The notes beneath the pieces were generated by a model. It did not search any database, was not told the origin of the DNA, and worked only from the letters and a program-made list of their open reading frames with translations. 64,000 nucleotides of DNA, taken from the NCBI GenBank assembly GCA_965237765.1, contig OZ250157.1, positions 1,240,001 to 1,304,000 of the forward strand, given 5' to 3'. Below are positions 1 through 9,746 of this stretch, one piece after another; within the stretch, counting starts at the first letter, position 1; each line of letters starts with the position of its first letter. This DNA comes from WTGJ01 sp965237765 (GTDB lineage: Bacteria > Chloroflexota > Anaerolineae > Aggregatilineales > Phototrophicaceae). A program made the translations under genes and the position numbers.

Positions 1-1175
1 GGTGCTTGGTTTCGGCCTCTACACCTACCCATCCGTGCGGATGTTGCCGCTCCTAGCGCTCTTCGGCGTGGCGCTGGCCTTCATCTTTTGGGCGCGGGAT
101 TGGCGGGCGCGTTTCCGCTATCTATGGCACCTGGTGGTAATGGCGCTGGTTGACTTTCGTGGTCTTCATGCCTTTGTACCGCTACTCCAACGATGACTCG
201 GATAGCTTTCATGCGCGCGGACGAGGACGCGCATCCTGGGCGATAGCATCGTCATGGATAGCTCGCATTGGAAGTGATCGAGGCGCTCATTGAGCGCTTC
301 CCCGATCTCCTGCTGAATTTGCGAGATGGCCTGCTGATGTACAATTGGCAGGGCGACAGCCTCTGGTTCCACGGCGCGCCCGGCAAGCCCGTGCTGGATC
401 CCGTGGGCTGGGGCCTTCTTCGTCCTGGGGCTGGCGGCCTGGTCGGCGCGGCTCTTGCGGCGGCGCGATGTTTTCGATTGGGCATTGCCGGCGGCGCTCC
501 TCATCACGCTCTTGCCGGCGGCGCTGGCCATCGCTTTCCCGATAGAAAACCCGGGCAATACCCGCGCGATCGCCAGCCTGCCGATCGCCTTCCTCATCGC
601 TGCCCTGCCGCTGAGGATCCTGTTGCAAGCATTCTGGGAACAATGGCGCGACGGAAGGACCTGGCTGGCCGAGCGCAACGCTGCTCCTCCTCGTGCTGGT
701 GGGTGGTTATCGCGTCGCGCACCAGCGCTATTTCGTGCTGCACCTCGAGGCCTACCTGCCGCCAAGCAAACCGCATAGCGAGGCGGGGCGGGTCCTGCGC
801 GCATTGGGTGAGGCGCAGGGCTTCGGCAACGTCTATATCGTCGGCATACCCGCATTGGTGGGACTACCGCGCGCTTGGCATCGAAGCCGGCGAACCTACC
901 TGGCCGAACACCATCGATTCCCGCTCGAACGGCTGGAAAACCGCTTGCGTGAGGGCGCCTTGCGCGCCGACCCATTCCAGCTCGATCCCATGCAGGAGCT
1001 GGTCTTCTTCGTGCACCCCGATGACGCGAAAGGCGAGGCCGCTCTGCGCGAATTCTTTCCCAACGGCATCCTGAGCGAGGTGCTCGAAACCTACCAGGCG
1101 GGCGACGACTACCACTTGTATCGAGCGCCCGCCGCGGATGTGGGCGCTTTCCTGGAACGAAAGCGCGCGGGCTAA
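1..1175 (+). pseudogene. Polytopic membrane glycosyltransferase, broken by several frameshifts
   Basis: Pieces of one protein appear in alternating frames: a membrane segment at 2-196, a stretch with N-L-R-D-G-L-L-M-Y-N-W-Q-G-D and P-G-K-P at 268-450, hydrophobic helices at 455-600, and a soluble C-terminal part at 693-1175. Near 840-920 two frames complement each other (Y-I-V-G-I-P, then P-H-W-W-D-Y-R). The overall pattern fits a GT39/PMT-like or related C-superfamily glycosyltransferase acting on a lipid-linked sugar at the membrane (inference). The gene also enters the window from the left. At least four indels are needed to rebuild it, so it is either decayed or carries contig-edge sequencing errors. 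It converges on the oxidoreductase gene and overlaps its end by 4 bases. Confidence 0.55.
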
Positions 1176-2308
1176 GGCAGCGGCAGATCCACCCAGCGCG
1201 CTTCCCGCACCGAGAGCTCGACGGCGTTAATGACCTCTTGAACGCGCGCACTCTGGGCGAAATTGCCCTGGTTTTCATCGCCACCGGCGACGATTTCCTG
1301 CATGAAATTGTGCACCAGGTTGGCGTAAAAGAGCGACGGCCAGGGCTCGCCTTCCTGATAGCCGGGCGGGAAGAAACGCTCCGGGATCTCCATGGGCACG
1401 AATTCGACCGCGTCTGGCTGGGCGCCGTGTAGCGTCTGACAGACGCCGAATTCCTCCACCAAACGGCAATGCAAGGCGCCGCGGCTGCCATAGATGTTCG
1501 CAATCAGCCCGGGGTAATTGCCGACGGCCACGTAGCTGTTTTGGATGGTGCAGAAGCCGCCGCGGCGGTATTCGCCGATGTAGACATCGCCATCGTCGAT
1601 ATTGGTGCGGACGCGCTGGCCAGCGGCGTCGGTACGATAGGGGACGAAGTTTTGCATGGTGCCGACGACACGGCTCAGCTCGTCCTGGAAGCACCACAGG
1701 CTGATATCGATGATGGGCGCGCCGTAGCCTTCGAGGGCGGAGACGCGGATCTCCTCGTCTTCACTGGTGGGCGGGATCAGGTCGGCTTTGGTGACGGGTT
1801 CGTCGGGGGAGATGAATTGCGAATTCTGCTCGTAGCCGTTGAAGATGAACAAATCGCCCAGCTCGCCCTGCTCGATGAGCTCGTACATGTATTGCATGGC
1901 AGGCGCGTAGCGGAAGGTGAGGCCGACCTTCGTCTTCAATCCTTTGGAATGGGCGAGTTCGTGCGCCTCCCAGGTGCGGCGGTAATCGTGGCAGACGGGT
2001 TTTTCGCAGAGGCAATGGGCGCCGGCTTCCAGGATGGCGAAGGTGAGAACTTCGTGGTTATCAGGATCGGTGGGGCTGGCGCGCGTGCAAACATCGACGA
2101 CATCCAGATCCAGCTGGGAGAGCATGGCCTGGTAATCGGTGAAGACGTGGGGGATGTTGAATTCACGGGCGCGCTGCTTGGCGAGCGCTTCGTCGCGGTC
2201 GCAGATGGCGACGAGGTCGACGAGTGGGCTCCGCACGAAGCCGGGCAGGTGCGCGCTGGCGGCCCAACGACCGGCACCGAGGACGGCGGCACGCAGTTTT
2301 TCTGTCAT
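1172..2308 (-). CDS. Gfo/Idh/MocA family NAD(P)-dependent oxidoreductase
   Basis: A 378-residue protein with an N-terminal Rossmann fold opening with A-V-L-G-A-G-R-W-A (GxGxxx nucleotide motif) and the family motif C-E-K-P-V in the middle of the first domain, where the Lys usually contacts substrate. The C-terminal alpha/beta domain has the family's normal length. Such enzymes oxidise or reduce sugars, inositols or related polyols; the substrate cannot be read here. The ATG at 2308 is preferred over an upstream in-frame start because AAGGAGAG lies just before it. It begins 11 bases inside the end of the preceding deacylase gene on the same strand, so the two are probably co-transcribed and translationally coupled. 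Confidence 0.88.
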   Translation of the reverse strand: MTEKLRAAVLGAGRWAASAHLPGFVRSPLVDLVAICDRDEALAKQRAREFNIPHVFTDYQAMLSQLDLDVVDVCTRASPTDPDNHEVLTFAILEAGAHCLCEKPVCHDYRRTWEAHELAHSKGLKTKVGLTFRYAPAMQYMYELIEQGELGDLFIFNGYEQNSQFISPDEPVTKADLIPPTSEDEEIRVSALEGYGAPIIDISLWCFQDELSRVVGTMQNFVPYRTDAAGQRVRTNIDDGDVYIGEYRRGGFCTIQNSYVAVGNYPGLIANIYGSRGALHCRLVEEFGVCQTLHGAQPDAVEFVPMEIPERFFPPGYQEGEPWPSLFYANLVHNFMQEIVAGGDENQGNFAQSARVQEVINAVELSVREARWVDLPLP

Positions 2309-2318
2309 CGTTCTCTCC

Positions 2319-3248
2319 TTAACTGATTCGCCCAACGGCGTAGGTCATCGCGCCGGCTTCCAACGCGGTGAGGTGTGGGCGCAGCAACAACAGGGCGGTC
2401 GGCTCGTAGGTCGCCTCAAAACGTTGCAGCGTGGCGGAGGTGGCGGGATGGAGCAGCTCGCCCAGCAGCGTCCCTTTGGGGACGAGGGTGCCGACGGCCT
2501 CGACGCCGAGGGCAGGCTTCAAGACGCCGCCGCGCAGGGGACGCAGCACCTGCATCTCCTCGATCAATTGCGGGGGTGGCGGCGCATCGTCCTCCGGCAG
2601 GGGGGTGAGCACGCCGACACGGCCCAGGGCACGGCGCAGGCCGGTAGCTACCTGAGCGATGAATTCGTTTTCGCGGGCGCCGCGGCCGCCGATCTCCAGG
2701 CCGGTAACCTGGGCTCCCTGGGATTTGGCGCAGTTCCCCAACATGCCCGGGTGATCCGGCATGCGGGAGGCGAAGGGGGCGCCGAAGCTAGTGGATAGCG
2801 CCGTTTCGCCGGCGTCCTGGTGCATGAACTGGTTGACGCACCAGCTGCCGCCACCGTGTATATCGATGACGAATTCGGCATCGGGAAGCGCTTCGGCGGT
2901 GATGAGGGCGGCCAGGCGCTCGGAATGGAAGCCGTTGGCGTCGCCGGGGAAGAGGCGATTCAGATCCAGCGAATCCAAGGGGGCGCAACGCGCTTCGTGG
3001 GCGAGGGCGTTGGGGTTGGCGACGGGGAGGATGCGCAGGCGGCCGAGGAGGTCGTCACGTAGCGTGGAATCCAGCAATTGGGAGATGGCGGCGGTGCCCC
3101 AGGGGCCTTCGTCGCCATGGATACCGGCGCAGATGAGGGCCAGCGGGCCGCTATCGCCCGCCTCGCCGAGGTGCAGGGAGTAGTTGCTGGCGGCGTCGCC
3201 GCCGATGGAGATGGCGCGCCAGTGGATCGCGCTTCGTAGGTTCATCAT
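2319..3248 (-). CDS. Succinylglutamate desuccinylase/aspartoacylase-like M14 deacylase
   Basis: A roughly 309-residue zinc hydrolase. It shows the family zinc motif G-I-H-G-D-E (His and Glu ligands), then N-P-N-A and D-L-N-R-L-F-P-G-D, and D-I-H-G-G-G providing the third ligand. A C-terminal barrel-like segment follows, as in AstE/aspartoacylase relatives. Members release an acyl group from an N-acyl amino acid or a related amide. The start is uncertain: ATG codons at 3248 and 3245 follow a TATACT hexamer by 7 bases with no clear ribosome site, which would fit a leaderless message. A longer reading frame to 3320 overlaps the divergent promoter and is less likely. It is followed by the oxidoreductase in one operon. 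Confidence 0.82.
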   Translation of the reverse strand: MMNLRSAIHWRAISIGGDAASNYSLHLGEAGDSGPLALICAGIHGDEGPWGTAAISQLLDSTLRDDLLGRLRILPVANPNALAHEARCAPLDSLDLNRLFPGDANGFHSERLAALITAEALPDAEFVIDIHGGGSWCVNQFMHQDAGETALSTSFGAPFASRMPDHPGMLGNCAKSQGAQVTGLEIGGRGARENEFIAQVATGLRRALGRVGVLTPLPEDDAPPPPQLIEEMQVLRPLRGGVLKPALGVEAVGTLVPKGTLLGELLHPATSATLQRFEATYEPTALLLLRPHLTALEAGAMTYAVGRIS

Positions 3249-3287
3249 AGCGGCAGTATAGCGCGTGGTGGGCGAAAGTTCTTGCAT

Positions 3288-3316
3288 TTGAGAATAAAAG
3301 ACGTTTGCGGTATAGT
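3288..3316 (+). promoter_or_regulatory. Sigma-70-type promoter for the first peptide transporter
   Basis: TTGAGA at 3288-3293 and TATAGT at 3311-3316 are separated by exactly 17 bases, and lie 31 bases upstream of the ATG at 3347, which has AAAGGAG before it. The region is shared with the divergent deacylase gene. Confidence 0.65.
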
Positions 3317-3346
3317 ACACATTCCCCGTAAGAAAGGAGACCGATC

Positions 3347-4942
3347 ATGAAACGATTTGTACTGGTGTTTGCGCTGCTCCTCCTCGCTGTCGCGCCGCTG
3401 GCGCTACAAGCGCAGGAGATGAACGAGGTCAACTTCGGCCATCAGCCAAAATGTGGATACGCTTGGACGTGAACCTGTCGACCTTCTCCGGCGTCCGCGA
3501 ACATCATGAGCCATGTGTACGACCCGCTGATCTGGCAGTATCCGTTGAATACCTTCCATCCCGGTTTGGCGACGGAATGGAGCGCCAACGAGGACGCCTC
3601 CGAATGGACCTTCCATCTGCGCGACGACGTGACGTTCCACGACGGCACGCCCTTGACAGCGGAAGCGGTGAAATTCACTTACGATCGCATTCTGGATCCC
3701 GCCAACAACGCCCAGATCGCGCTCAGTCTGCTCGGTCCCTATGAAGAAACGGTGGTGGTCGATGATCACACGGTGACGATCCGTTTCAGCGCGCCCTACG
3801 CACCCTTCCTGAATTCCCTCTCATCGCCCTTCCTGGGCATCACCTCGCCGACGGCGGTGGCTGAACTGGGCGAAGATTATGGCGTGACCAAGGTCGTCAG
3901 CACGGGCGCGTACATGGTTGAATCCTACGTGCCGGAATCCTCGGTGGTGCTGGTGAAGAACCCGAACTGGACCTGGGGTCCGGAAGCGGTCTTCGGCACG
4001 AGCGGCCCGGCCAACTTCGACAAGATCAATTACACGATCGTGCGTGATCCTTCGTCGCGCCTGGCAGCGCTGGAGAGCGAGCAGGTGCATTTCATCAATG
4101 ACGTGCCCACGGCCGACGTGCCGCGCCTGGAAGAAGACGAGCGCCTCTCGATCCTGCGCATCGAGCAGCCCGGCCATGGCTGGTCGCTGATGTTCAACTT
4201 CGACAATTACCCCTCCAACCAGCTGGCGGTGCGTCAGGCGATGGCCTTCGCGCTCGACAAGCAAGCGGTGGTCGATATCGTCTTCAACGGCTTCGGCACG
4301 GCGGGTTGCAGCCCGCTGACCAAGGTAATGTTCTCCTATATCGACGTGCAATGCGCCGATTACCCCTATGACCCCGACCGGGCCAATGCCATCCTCGACG
4401 AAGCCGGCTGGGTGGATACCGATGGCGACGGCATCCGCGATAAAGATGGCGAGCCGCTGTGGCTCGAGCACTGGACGCTGGCGACCGTGCCGGCCTTCGC
4501 GGGCATGAGCACCGTCATCGAATCCTATGCGGCGGAAGTCGGCATCAAGTTCAACCTCAACCTGGCGACGCGTGCCGGTTACTTCGACGCGGTGCGCGCC
4601 GGCGAGCACCACACGCAGCACTGGTGGGATACCGGGCTCGACCCCGATACGGTCATGCGCACGCTCTACCACTCCTCCAACGCCGATGGCGGCACGAACC
4701 GCAACCGCTATCGCGATGAGGAGATGGACGCGCTGATTTTGGCGGGCTCTTCCACGGCAGTCACTGAGGAACGCGAGGCCATCTACCACCAGCTTCAGCA
4801 GAAAATCGCGGACGAGGTGATCATGCTCTTCATGGTGGATCCGTTCCTGCTCTACGGAAGTGCTGCGAACCTGCAAGGGGTGACCTACCTGGCAGGCGGT
4901 AACATCTCCAACCTCATTGGCGCTAGCTTCAGCGACGAGTAG
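3347..4942 (+). CDS. Family 5 extracellular solute-binding protein (peptide/nickel type), frame disrupted near the N-terminus
   Basis: Peptide-type ABC-transporter binding protein, close paralogue of the next gene. A Sec signal peptide (M-K-R-F then a Leu/Ala-rich core ending A-L-Q-A-Q) starts at 3347 after AAAGGAG. Compared with the neighbour, three single-base insertions (A-run at 3448-3451, G pair near 3465, CCGCG near 3495) scramble about 17 codons and create a TGA at 3469-3471. The net gain is three bases, so the frame is restored and the rest, from M-S-H-V-Y-D onwards, is intact. Family landmarks are F-H-D-G-T-P, V-R-Q-A and D-T-D-G-D-G-I-R-D-K-D-G. The likely reading is a functional gene with sequencing errors; a decayed duplicate is the alternative. 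Confidence 0.8.
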
Positions 4943-4977
4943 AAAGGATCCTTATACGATTTAATAGCACGTTAACT

Positions 4978-5027
4978 GCTTTCGTCCCGGCACAGTACCT
5001 CCTTAAGATGTAGGTACCGGGCGAAAC
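4978..5027 (+). promoter_or_regulatory. Intercistronic hairpin after the first binding-protein gene
   Basis: Imperfect inverted repeat: TTTCGTCCCGG pairs with CCGGGCGAAA and an inner GTACCT pairs with AGGTAC. No T-run follows, so it is more likely an mRNA-stabilising or attenuating stem than a full terminator. Confidence 0.5.
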
Positions 5028-5042
5028 ACCTAGTGTTCGATC

Positions 5043-5079
5043 GGGGAGGGGTCACGAGTTTGGGTGAATTACCCTCCCC
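5043..5079 (+). promoter_or_regulatory. Hairpin in the leader of the second binding-protein gene
   Basis: GGGGAGGG at 5043-5050 pairs exactly with CCCTCCCC at 5072-5079, ending 19 bases before the ATG and directly before the ribosome site AAAGGAG. It could shield the 5' end of a processed message or modulate translation. Confidence 0.45.
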
Positions 5080-5098
5080 ATAATAAAGGAGATAGATA

Positions 5099-6700
5099 AT
5101 GAAACGTCAATTCATGCTCCTGCTGGCGCTGCTGCTGCTCACTGCCATGCCCTTCGCAGCGCAGGGACAAGAGGAAAGCGTACTCAACTACGCCATCCGG
5201 CAAAGCCCAGATACGATCGATGTGAACCTGACGACCGCTTCCGGCGTCGTCAACATGATGAGCCATGTGTACGACACCCTGGTTTATCAGCATCCGTTGG
5301 GCACTTTCCATCCAGGCTTGGCGAATTCCTGGGACATCAACGAGGACGCCACCGAATACACTTTCTACATGCGTGACGACGCGGTCTTCCATGATGGTAC
5401 GCCGGTGAACGCTCATGCAGTCAAATTCACCATTGAGCACATCCAGAACCCGATGAACAACGCGCAAGGCGCGCTCAGCGTGCTCGGGCCCCTGGAGGAA
5501 GTGGAAGTCGTCGATGATCACACGGTAACCTTCCGCTTCAGCTCATCCTATGCGGTCTTCTTGAATTCCGTCTCCATACCTTTCCTGGGCCTCAACTCGC
5601 CGACGGCAGTGGCGGAGCTGGGTGATGATTACGGCCTGACAAAGGTCGTCGGTAGTGGCGCTTACATGGTGGAATCCTATGTGATCGACGACTCCCTGGT
5701 GCTCGTGAAGAATCCGAACTGGACCTGGGGTCCGGAAGAGGTCTTCGGCACGAGCGGTCCGGCCAACTTTGACAGGATCGTATTCACCTTTGTGCTGGAT
5801 CAGACATCCCGCGTCGCCGCGCTGGAAGCGGGCCAGGCAGACTTCGCCGATGGGCTTTCCACCGCCGATGTGGAGCGCTTGGGAGCTAACGAGAACCTCT
5901 CGATCATCGCCATCGAGCAACCGGGCCACGGCTACTCGCTGATGTACAACGCCGAGCGCTACCCGTCGAATCAGTTGTCGGTGCGCCAGGCGATCGCCAA
6001 CGCCATTGATCGGCAAGCCGTCGTCGATATCGTCTTCAATGGCTATGCCAAGCCCGCCTGCAGCCCTTTCACCCGGGCGATGCCCTTCTTCAGTGATGTG
6101 CAATGCCAGGTATACCCCTTGGAGCCGGATCCCGATAAAGCGCGGGCGATCCTGGAAGCCGATGGCTGGATCGACACCGATGGTGACGGCATCCGCGAAA
6201 AAGACGGCGAACCGCTGCGGCTGGAACACTGGACCATCGTCGGTGGCTTGCGCTTCCCGGATGTCAGCGTCGTCATCGAACCCTTCATTGACGACATCGG
6301 GATCGACTTCAACTTGAACATCGCTTCCCGTGCCGGATACTTCGACGCGGTACGCGCTGGTGAGCACCACACGCAGCACTGGTGGGATACGAGCATCGAG
6401 CCTGATACCGTCATGCGCACCCTCTTCCATTCCTCCAATGCCGATGGCGGCACGAACCGCAACCGCTATCGCAACCAGGAGATGGATGACTTGATCGAGG
6501 CAGCCTCTTCCACGCCAGTCTCTGAAGAGCGCGCAGCCATCTACGCCCAGATCCAACAGAAAATCACCGACGAGGTGGTCATGTTCTTCATAGCCGACCC
6601 CAACTATATCTACGGCAGCACCAAGAACCTGCAAGGGGTGACCTTCTTGTCCGGTGGTAACATCGTCAACTTCACTGTGGCTTACTTCGGCGACGAGTAA
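5099..6700 (+). CDS. Family 5 extracellular solute-binding protein (peptide/nickel type)
   Basis: Intact 533-residue binding protein. Signal peptide M-K-R-Q-F with a Leu-rich core ending A-A-Q-G-Q; no lipobox Cys, so it is probably released by signal peptidase I rather than lipid-anchored. Family landmarks include F-H-D-G-T-P-V-N, S-V-R-Q-A-I-A-N-A-I-D-R and G-W-I-D-T-D-G-D-G-I-R. It closely resembles the preceding gene over its whole length, indicating tandem duplication with possible ligand divergence. ATG at 5099 follows AAAGGAG. It is the second gene of the operon binding protein, binding protein, permease, permease, M42 peptidase, which suggests import of short peptides for hydrolysis. 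Confidence 0.92.
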   Translation: MKRQFMLLLALLLLTAMPFAAQGQEESVLNYAIRQSPDTIDVNLTTASGVVNMMSHVYDTLVYQHPLGTFHPGLANSWDINEDATEYTFYMRDDAVFHDGTPVNAHAVKFTIEHIQNPMNNAQGALSVLGPLEEVEVVDDHTVTFRFSSSYAVFLNSVSIPFLGLNSPTAVAELGDDYGLTKVVGSGAYMVESYVIDDSLVLVKNPNWTWGPEEVFGTSGPANFDRIVFTFVLDQTSRVAALEAGQADFADGLSTADVERLGANENLSIIAIEQPGHGYSLMYNAERYPSNQLSVRQAIANAIDRQAVVDIVFNGYAKPACSPFTRAMPFFSDVQCQVYPLEPDPDKARAILEADGWIDTDGDGIREKDGEPLRLEHWTIVGGLRFPDVSVVIEPFIDDIGIDFNLNIASRAGYFDAVRAGEHHTQHWWDTSIEPDTVMRTLFHSSNADGGTNRNRYRNQEMDDLIEAASSTPVSEERAAIYAQIQQKITDEVVMFFIADPNYIYGSTKNLQGVTFLSGGNIVNFTVAYFGDE

Positions 6701-6718
6701 ACAGCAACTGTATTTCTG

Positions 6719-6750
6719 GCGGCCGCCACGGGGAAACCTGTGGCGGCCGC
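6719..6750 (+). promoter_or_regulatory. Strong GC hairpin between binding-protein and permease genes
   Basis: GCGGCCGCCACGGG and CCTGTGGCGGCCGC form a 14-position stem with one mismatch around a GAAA tetraloop. No T-run follows. Its place between binding protein and permeases fits differential expression within the operon. Confidence 0.6.
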
Positions 6751-6773
6751 ACGGATGAATAGCGGAGCGCTCT

Positions 6774-7697
6774 ATGGCCAAATATCTCTTCGGGCGTTTG
6801 CTCCAGGCGATACCGACCGTTTTCCTGGTATTGGTGCTGGTCTTCTTGATGCTGCATTTCATCCCAGGTGACCCGGCGGAGATCTTTCTCGGCGAAGCGC
6901 CCACCACGCCGGAGTTGTTGGAACGGGTGCGGGAACAGATGGGGCTGAATCTGCCGCTGCACCAGCAATTCCTGAATTACATCGGCGACGTGTTGCGGGG
7001 CGACCTGGGCCGTTCGCTGAACGATAAACGGGATGTGTTGAAAGAGATTATGCGGCGAATCCCTTACACGGCGGAATTGACCGTGAGCGGCTTGGTGATC
7101 GGCTCGGTGCTGGGAGTTGCGCTGGGCATTTTCGCGGCGCTGAACCACGGCAATCTGCTGGATTCGGCGGCGATGATCCTGGCTTTGGTCGGCATATCGA
7201 TGCCGATTTTCTGGTCCGCGCCTTTGATGATCGTGTTGTTCAGCGTAAACCTGGGTTGGTTCCCCCCCTTGGGGCAGGGCGACCTGAATCAGCTGGTGAT
7301 GCCAGCGCTGACGCTGGGCTTTCTCTCGGCCGGCTCCCTGGCGCGCTTGACGCGCTCCAGCATGTTGGAAGTGATCCAACAAGAATATGTGTTGACCGCG
7401 CGCGCCAAAGGGTTGAAGGGGCGCGTCATCATTTTGCGGCACGCCTTGCGGAATGCGCTCATCCCGGTGGTGACCGTGTTGGGCTTGACCTTCGGGACGT
7501 TGATGGCCGGCGCGGTGCTGACGGAGACGATTTTTTCACGGCTAGGCTTGGGCAGTATGTACTTCAAGGGGGTGAGCGATAAGGACTTCACGCTGGTGCA
7601 GGGAATGACGTTGTTCATCGCGATCTTCTATATCATCATCAATATCGTTACGGATCTGCTCTATGCCTTGATTGACCCGAGGATTCGCTATGACTGA
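6774..7697 (+). CDS. Peptide ABC transporter permease, DppB type
   Basis: 307-residue integral membrane protein with the usual six helices. The N-terminal half has the DppB hallmark L-H-F-I-P-G-D-P-A and later R-G-D-L-G-R-S. The cytoplasmic EAA-like loop reads T-A-R-A-K-G-L followed by H-A-L-R-N-A-L-I-P-V, which docks the ATPase. It ends with the typical L-I-D-P-R-I-R-Y-D. Pairs with the next gene as a heterodimeric channel. The ATG at 6774 is preceded by GCGGAG. No ATPase gene is in the cluster, so a DppD/F-type pair must be supplied from elsewhere if it works. Confidence 0.93.
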   Translation: MAKYLFGRLLQAIPTVFLVLVLVFLMLHFIPGDPAEIFLGEAPTTPELLERVREQMGLNLPLHQQFLNYIGDVLRGDLGRSLNDKRDVLKEIMRRIPYTAELTVSGLVIGSVLGVALGIFAALNHGNLLDSAAMILALVGISMPIFWSAPLMIVLFSVNLGWFPPLGQGDLNQLVMPALTLGFLSAGSLARLTRSSMLEVIQQEYVLTARAKGLKGRVIILRHALRNALIPVVTVLGLTFGTLMAGAVLTETIFSRLGLGSMYFKGVSDKDFTLVQGMTLFIAIFYIIINIVTDLLYALIDPRIRYD

Positions 7698-8586
7698 ACG
7701 CGCACTGCAGGTCATGAAGATAGACCGCGAAGAGGGAGCATCGCAAGCTTGGCGCATGCTCTGGCGGCGCATCATCCGCAACCGCAGCATTGTGCTGGGG
7801 GCGGTGGTGTTGACCATAATCGCCCTGGCTTCGATATTTGCCCATGAGATATCGGACTATGACCCGTTGAGGATGAACCCGCGCGAGCGCCTGCAACCGC
7901 CGAACGCGACGTACATCTTCGGCACCGATGATTTCGGTACGGATATCTTCACGCGCGTCTTATATGGCGGTCGCGTTTCCTTGCGAATCGGCATCCTGGC
8001 GGTGGCCATTGCCGCTTCCATAGGCACCGTCCTCGGCCTGGTAGCCGGTTTTCAGGGTGGCTGGGTGGACGCCGTCATCATGCGCTTGATCGATGTGATG
8101 TTGACCTTCCCGGGCATCTTGCTGGCGATGGCCATCGTGGCGGTGCTGGGGAAGAGCATCACCAACGTGATGATCGCGGTGGGCATCGCGACGGTGCCGA
8201 TCTACGCGCGCGTCGTGCGCGCCAGCACGCTGGCCATCAAAGAGCTGGATTACATCACCTCGGCGCGCTCGCTGGGGGCCTCGAACACGCGCATCCTGGC
8301 GTTGCATATTTTCCCCAACTTGCTCGCGCCGTTGATCGTCGTCACCACGAACGGCGTCGCCAGCGCGATCATCTCCGCCGCTGCGCTCAGCTTTTTGGGG
8401 CTGGGGGCCAACAACCCGCGGATTGCGGAATGGGGCGCGATGCTTAACGCCGGGCGCACCTACCTACGGACGGCAACCTGGCTGATGAACTTCCCGGGCC
8501 TGGCGATCATGGTGACCGTGATGTCCATCAATCTGCTGGGCGATGGGCTGAGAGACGTGCTGGATCCGCGCCTGAAGACCTTTTAA
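7690..8586 (+). CDS. Peptide ABC transporter permease, DppC type
   Basis: 298-residue membrane protein. The N-terminal cytoplasmic segment is followed by one helix, then the DppC hallmark F-G-T-D-D-F-G-T-D-I-F-T-R. The EAA-like loop has S-A-R-S-L-G-A-S. The C-terminus L-G-D-G-L-R-D-V-L-D-P-R is typical. The start at 7690 is chosen because its ATG overlaps the stop of the DppB gene by 8 bases (translational coupling); an earlier in-frame ATG at 7672 lies inside that gene. Confidence 0.93.
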   Translation: MTERALQVMKIDREEGASQAWRMLWRRIIRNRSIVLGAVVLTIIALASIFAHEISDYDPLRMNPRERLQPPNATYIFGTDDFGTDIFTRVLYGGRVSLRIGILAVAIAASIGTVLGLVAGFQGGWVDAVIMRLIDVMLTFPGILLAMAIVAVLGKSITNVMIAVGIATVPIYARVVRASTLAIKELDYITSARSLGASNTRILALHIFPNLLAPLIVVTTNGVASAIISAAALSFLGLGANNPRIAEWGAMLNAGRTYLRTATWLMNFPGLAIMVTVMSINLLGDGLRDVLDPRLKTF

Positions 8587-8618
8587 CCCCCTTTTTACTG
8601 CGATAACCTGGAGGCCTT

Positions 8619-9686
8619 ATGCCCCTCTTCGAAACACTGAAGATGTATTGTGAGATCCCCGGCCCTGGTAGCCGCGAGGAGCGCGTCCATACGCGCGCGC
8701 TGGAGCGCTGGCAGCCACACGCACGCGAGGCCTGGCGGACGCCGGTGGGCAATGTGTTCGCTCATGTCGGCGGCGAAGGCCCGAAGATGCTGCTGCTCGG
8801 CCATGGGGATGAAATTGGCTTTGCACTGAAATACATCTCGGAGGATGGCTTTTTGTATTTCACGACGGGGCAACGCGAATTGCGCGGACACCCGGAATGG
8901 CGCGGCATGTACTCCATGCCGATCGGGCAGCCGGCGTTGATCGTCGGGCGCGATGTGCTGGTGGAGGGCGTCTTTGCCTCCTTGACCGGGCATATCCTTT
9001 CCCCGGAGCAGCGAGACAAGCACAACCTGGAATGGAACGACCTGTTCGTCGACGCCTTTTTCAGCAGCCGCGAGGAAGCGCTCGCGGCCGGCGTGCATAT
9101 CGGCGACCGCATCATCTGGAACCCGCCTACGCGCGCCCACGGCAAAATCTACACCGGGAAGGCGATGGACAACCGCGTGTCGCTCGCCTTGTTGGAAGAG
9201 TTGTTGCCGCGGTTGGAGCATTCGCACCTGCGCTATGACCTTTACATCGGTTCCAGCGTGATGGAGGAGGGCGGGCTATATGGCGCGCATTCCGCCCATT
9301 CTGAGGTGGGTTGCGAGTACGCCATCGCGATCGATACGGGACTATCGGGGGATGTGCCAGGGGTGGATATCCGCGATGTGCCGACGCGCCTGGGTGGCGG
9401 GCCGACACTCATCCACAAAGACCTCTATGGCTATAACTACCGCCTGAACAACGCGATTCGCGACGCGGCGGAAGGAGCCGGGCTGCCTTTACAGCATACG
9501 GTGCACGGGTTTTACGGGACGGATTCGGGCGCGTTGCTGCAGAAGGGGGTGGCGGCCTCAGCCATTGGTGTGCCGACGCGTTACACGCACTCGCCTTTCG
9601 AGACGCTGCACGCTGACGACCTGGAAACGACGCTGGACCTGCTGCTGGCCATCCTGTATGCGCCGCCGCCGGCGGGCTTCGACTGA
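8619..9686 (+). CDS. M42 family metallo-aminopeptidase
   Basis: 355-residue co-catalytic di-zinc peptidase of the M42 (TET/FrvX/PepA-glutamyl) family. The expected ligands are present in order: G-H-G-D-E-I-G (His), A-M-D-N-R (bridging Asp), M-E-E-G-G (catalytic and metal Glu), A-I-D-T-G (Asp) and Y-T-H-S-P-F-E (His). Such enzymes form dodecameric cages that trim short peptides in the cytoplasm. A ribosome site TGGAGG precedes the ATG, and the gene is 32 bases after the DppC gene, so imported peptides are its likely substrates. Confidence 0.88.
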   Translation: MPLFETLKMYCEIPGPGSREERVHTRALERWQPHAREAWRTPVGNVFAHVGGEGPKMLLLGHGDEIGFALKYISEDGFLYFTTGQRELRGHPEWRGMYSMPIGQPALIVGRDVLVEGVFASLTGHILSPEQRDKHNLEWNDLFVDAFFSSREEALAAGVHIGDRIIWNPPTRAHGKIYTGKAMDNRVSLALLEELLPRLEHSHLRYDLYIGSSVMEEGGLYGAHSAHSEVGCEYAIAIDTGLSGDVPGVDIRDVPTRLGGGPTLIHKDLYGYNYRLNNAIRDAAEGAGLPLQHTVHGFYGTDSGALLQKGVAASAIGVPTRYTHSPFETLHADDLETTLDLLLAILYAPPPAGFD

Positions 9687-9746
9687 GCGACCTGACAGCG
9701 CGCCGCTGATGCTGAGCTTGATGGATGTGGGTCGGGATATTGGATA

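Noticed and set aside
166..1503. A 445-codon minus-strand frame
   Set aside because: It is Arg/Pro-rich, spans the ends of two convergent genes and has no recognisable domain.
5543..6907. Long minus-strand open frame of 454 codons
   Set aside because: It is antisense to the intact binding-protein and permease genes and has no family motif; high GC produces such frames.
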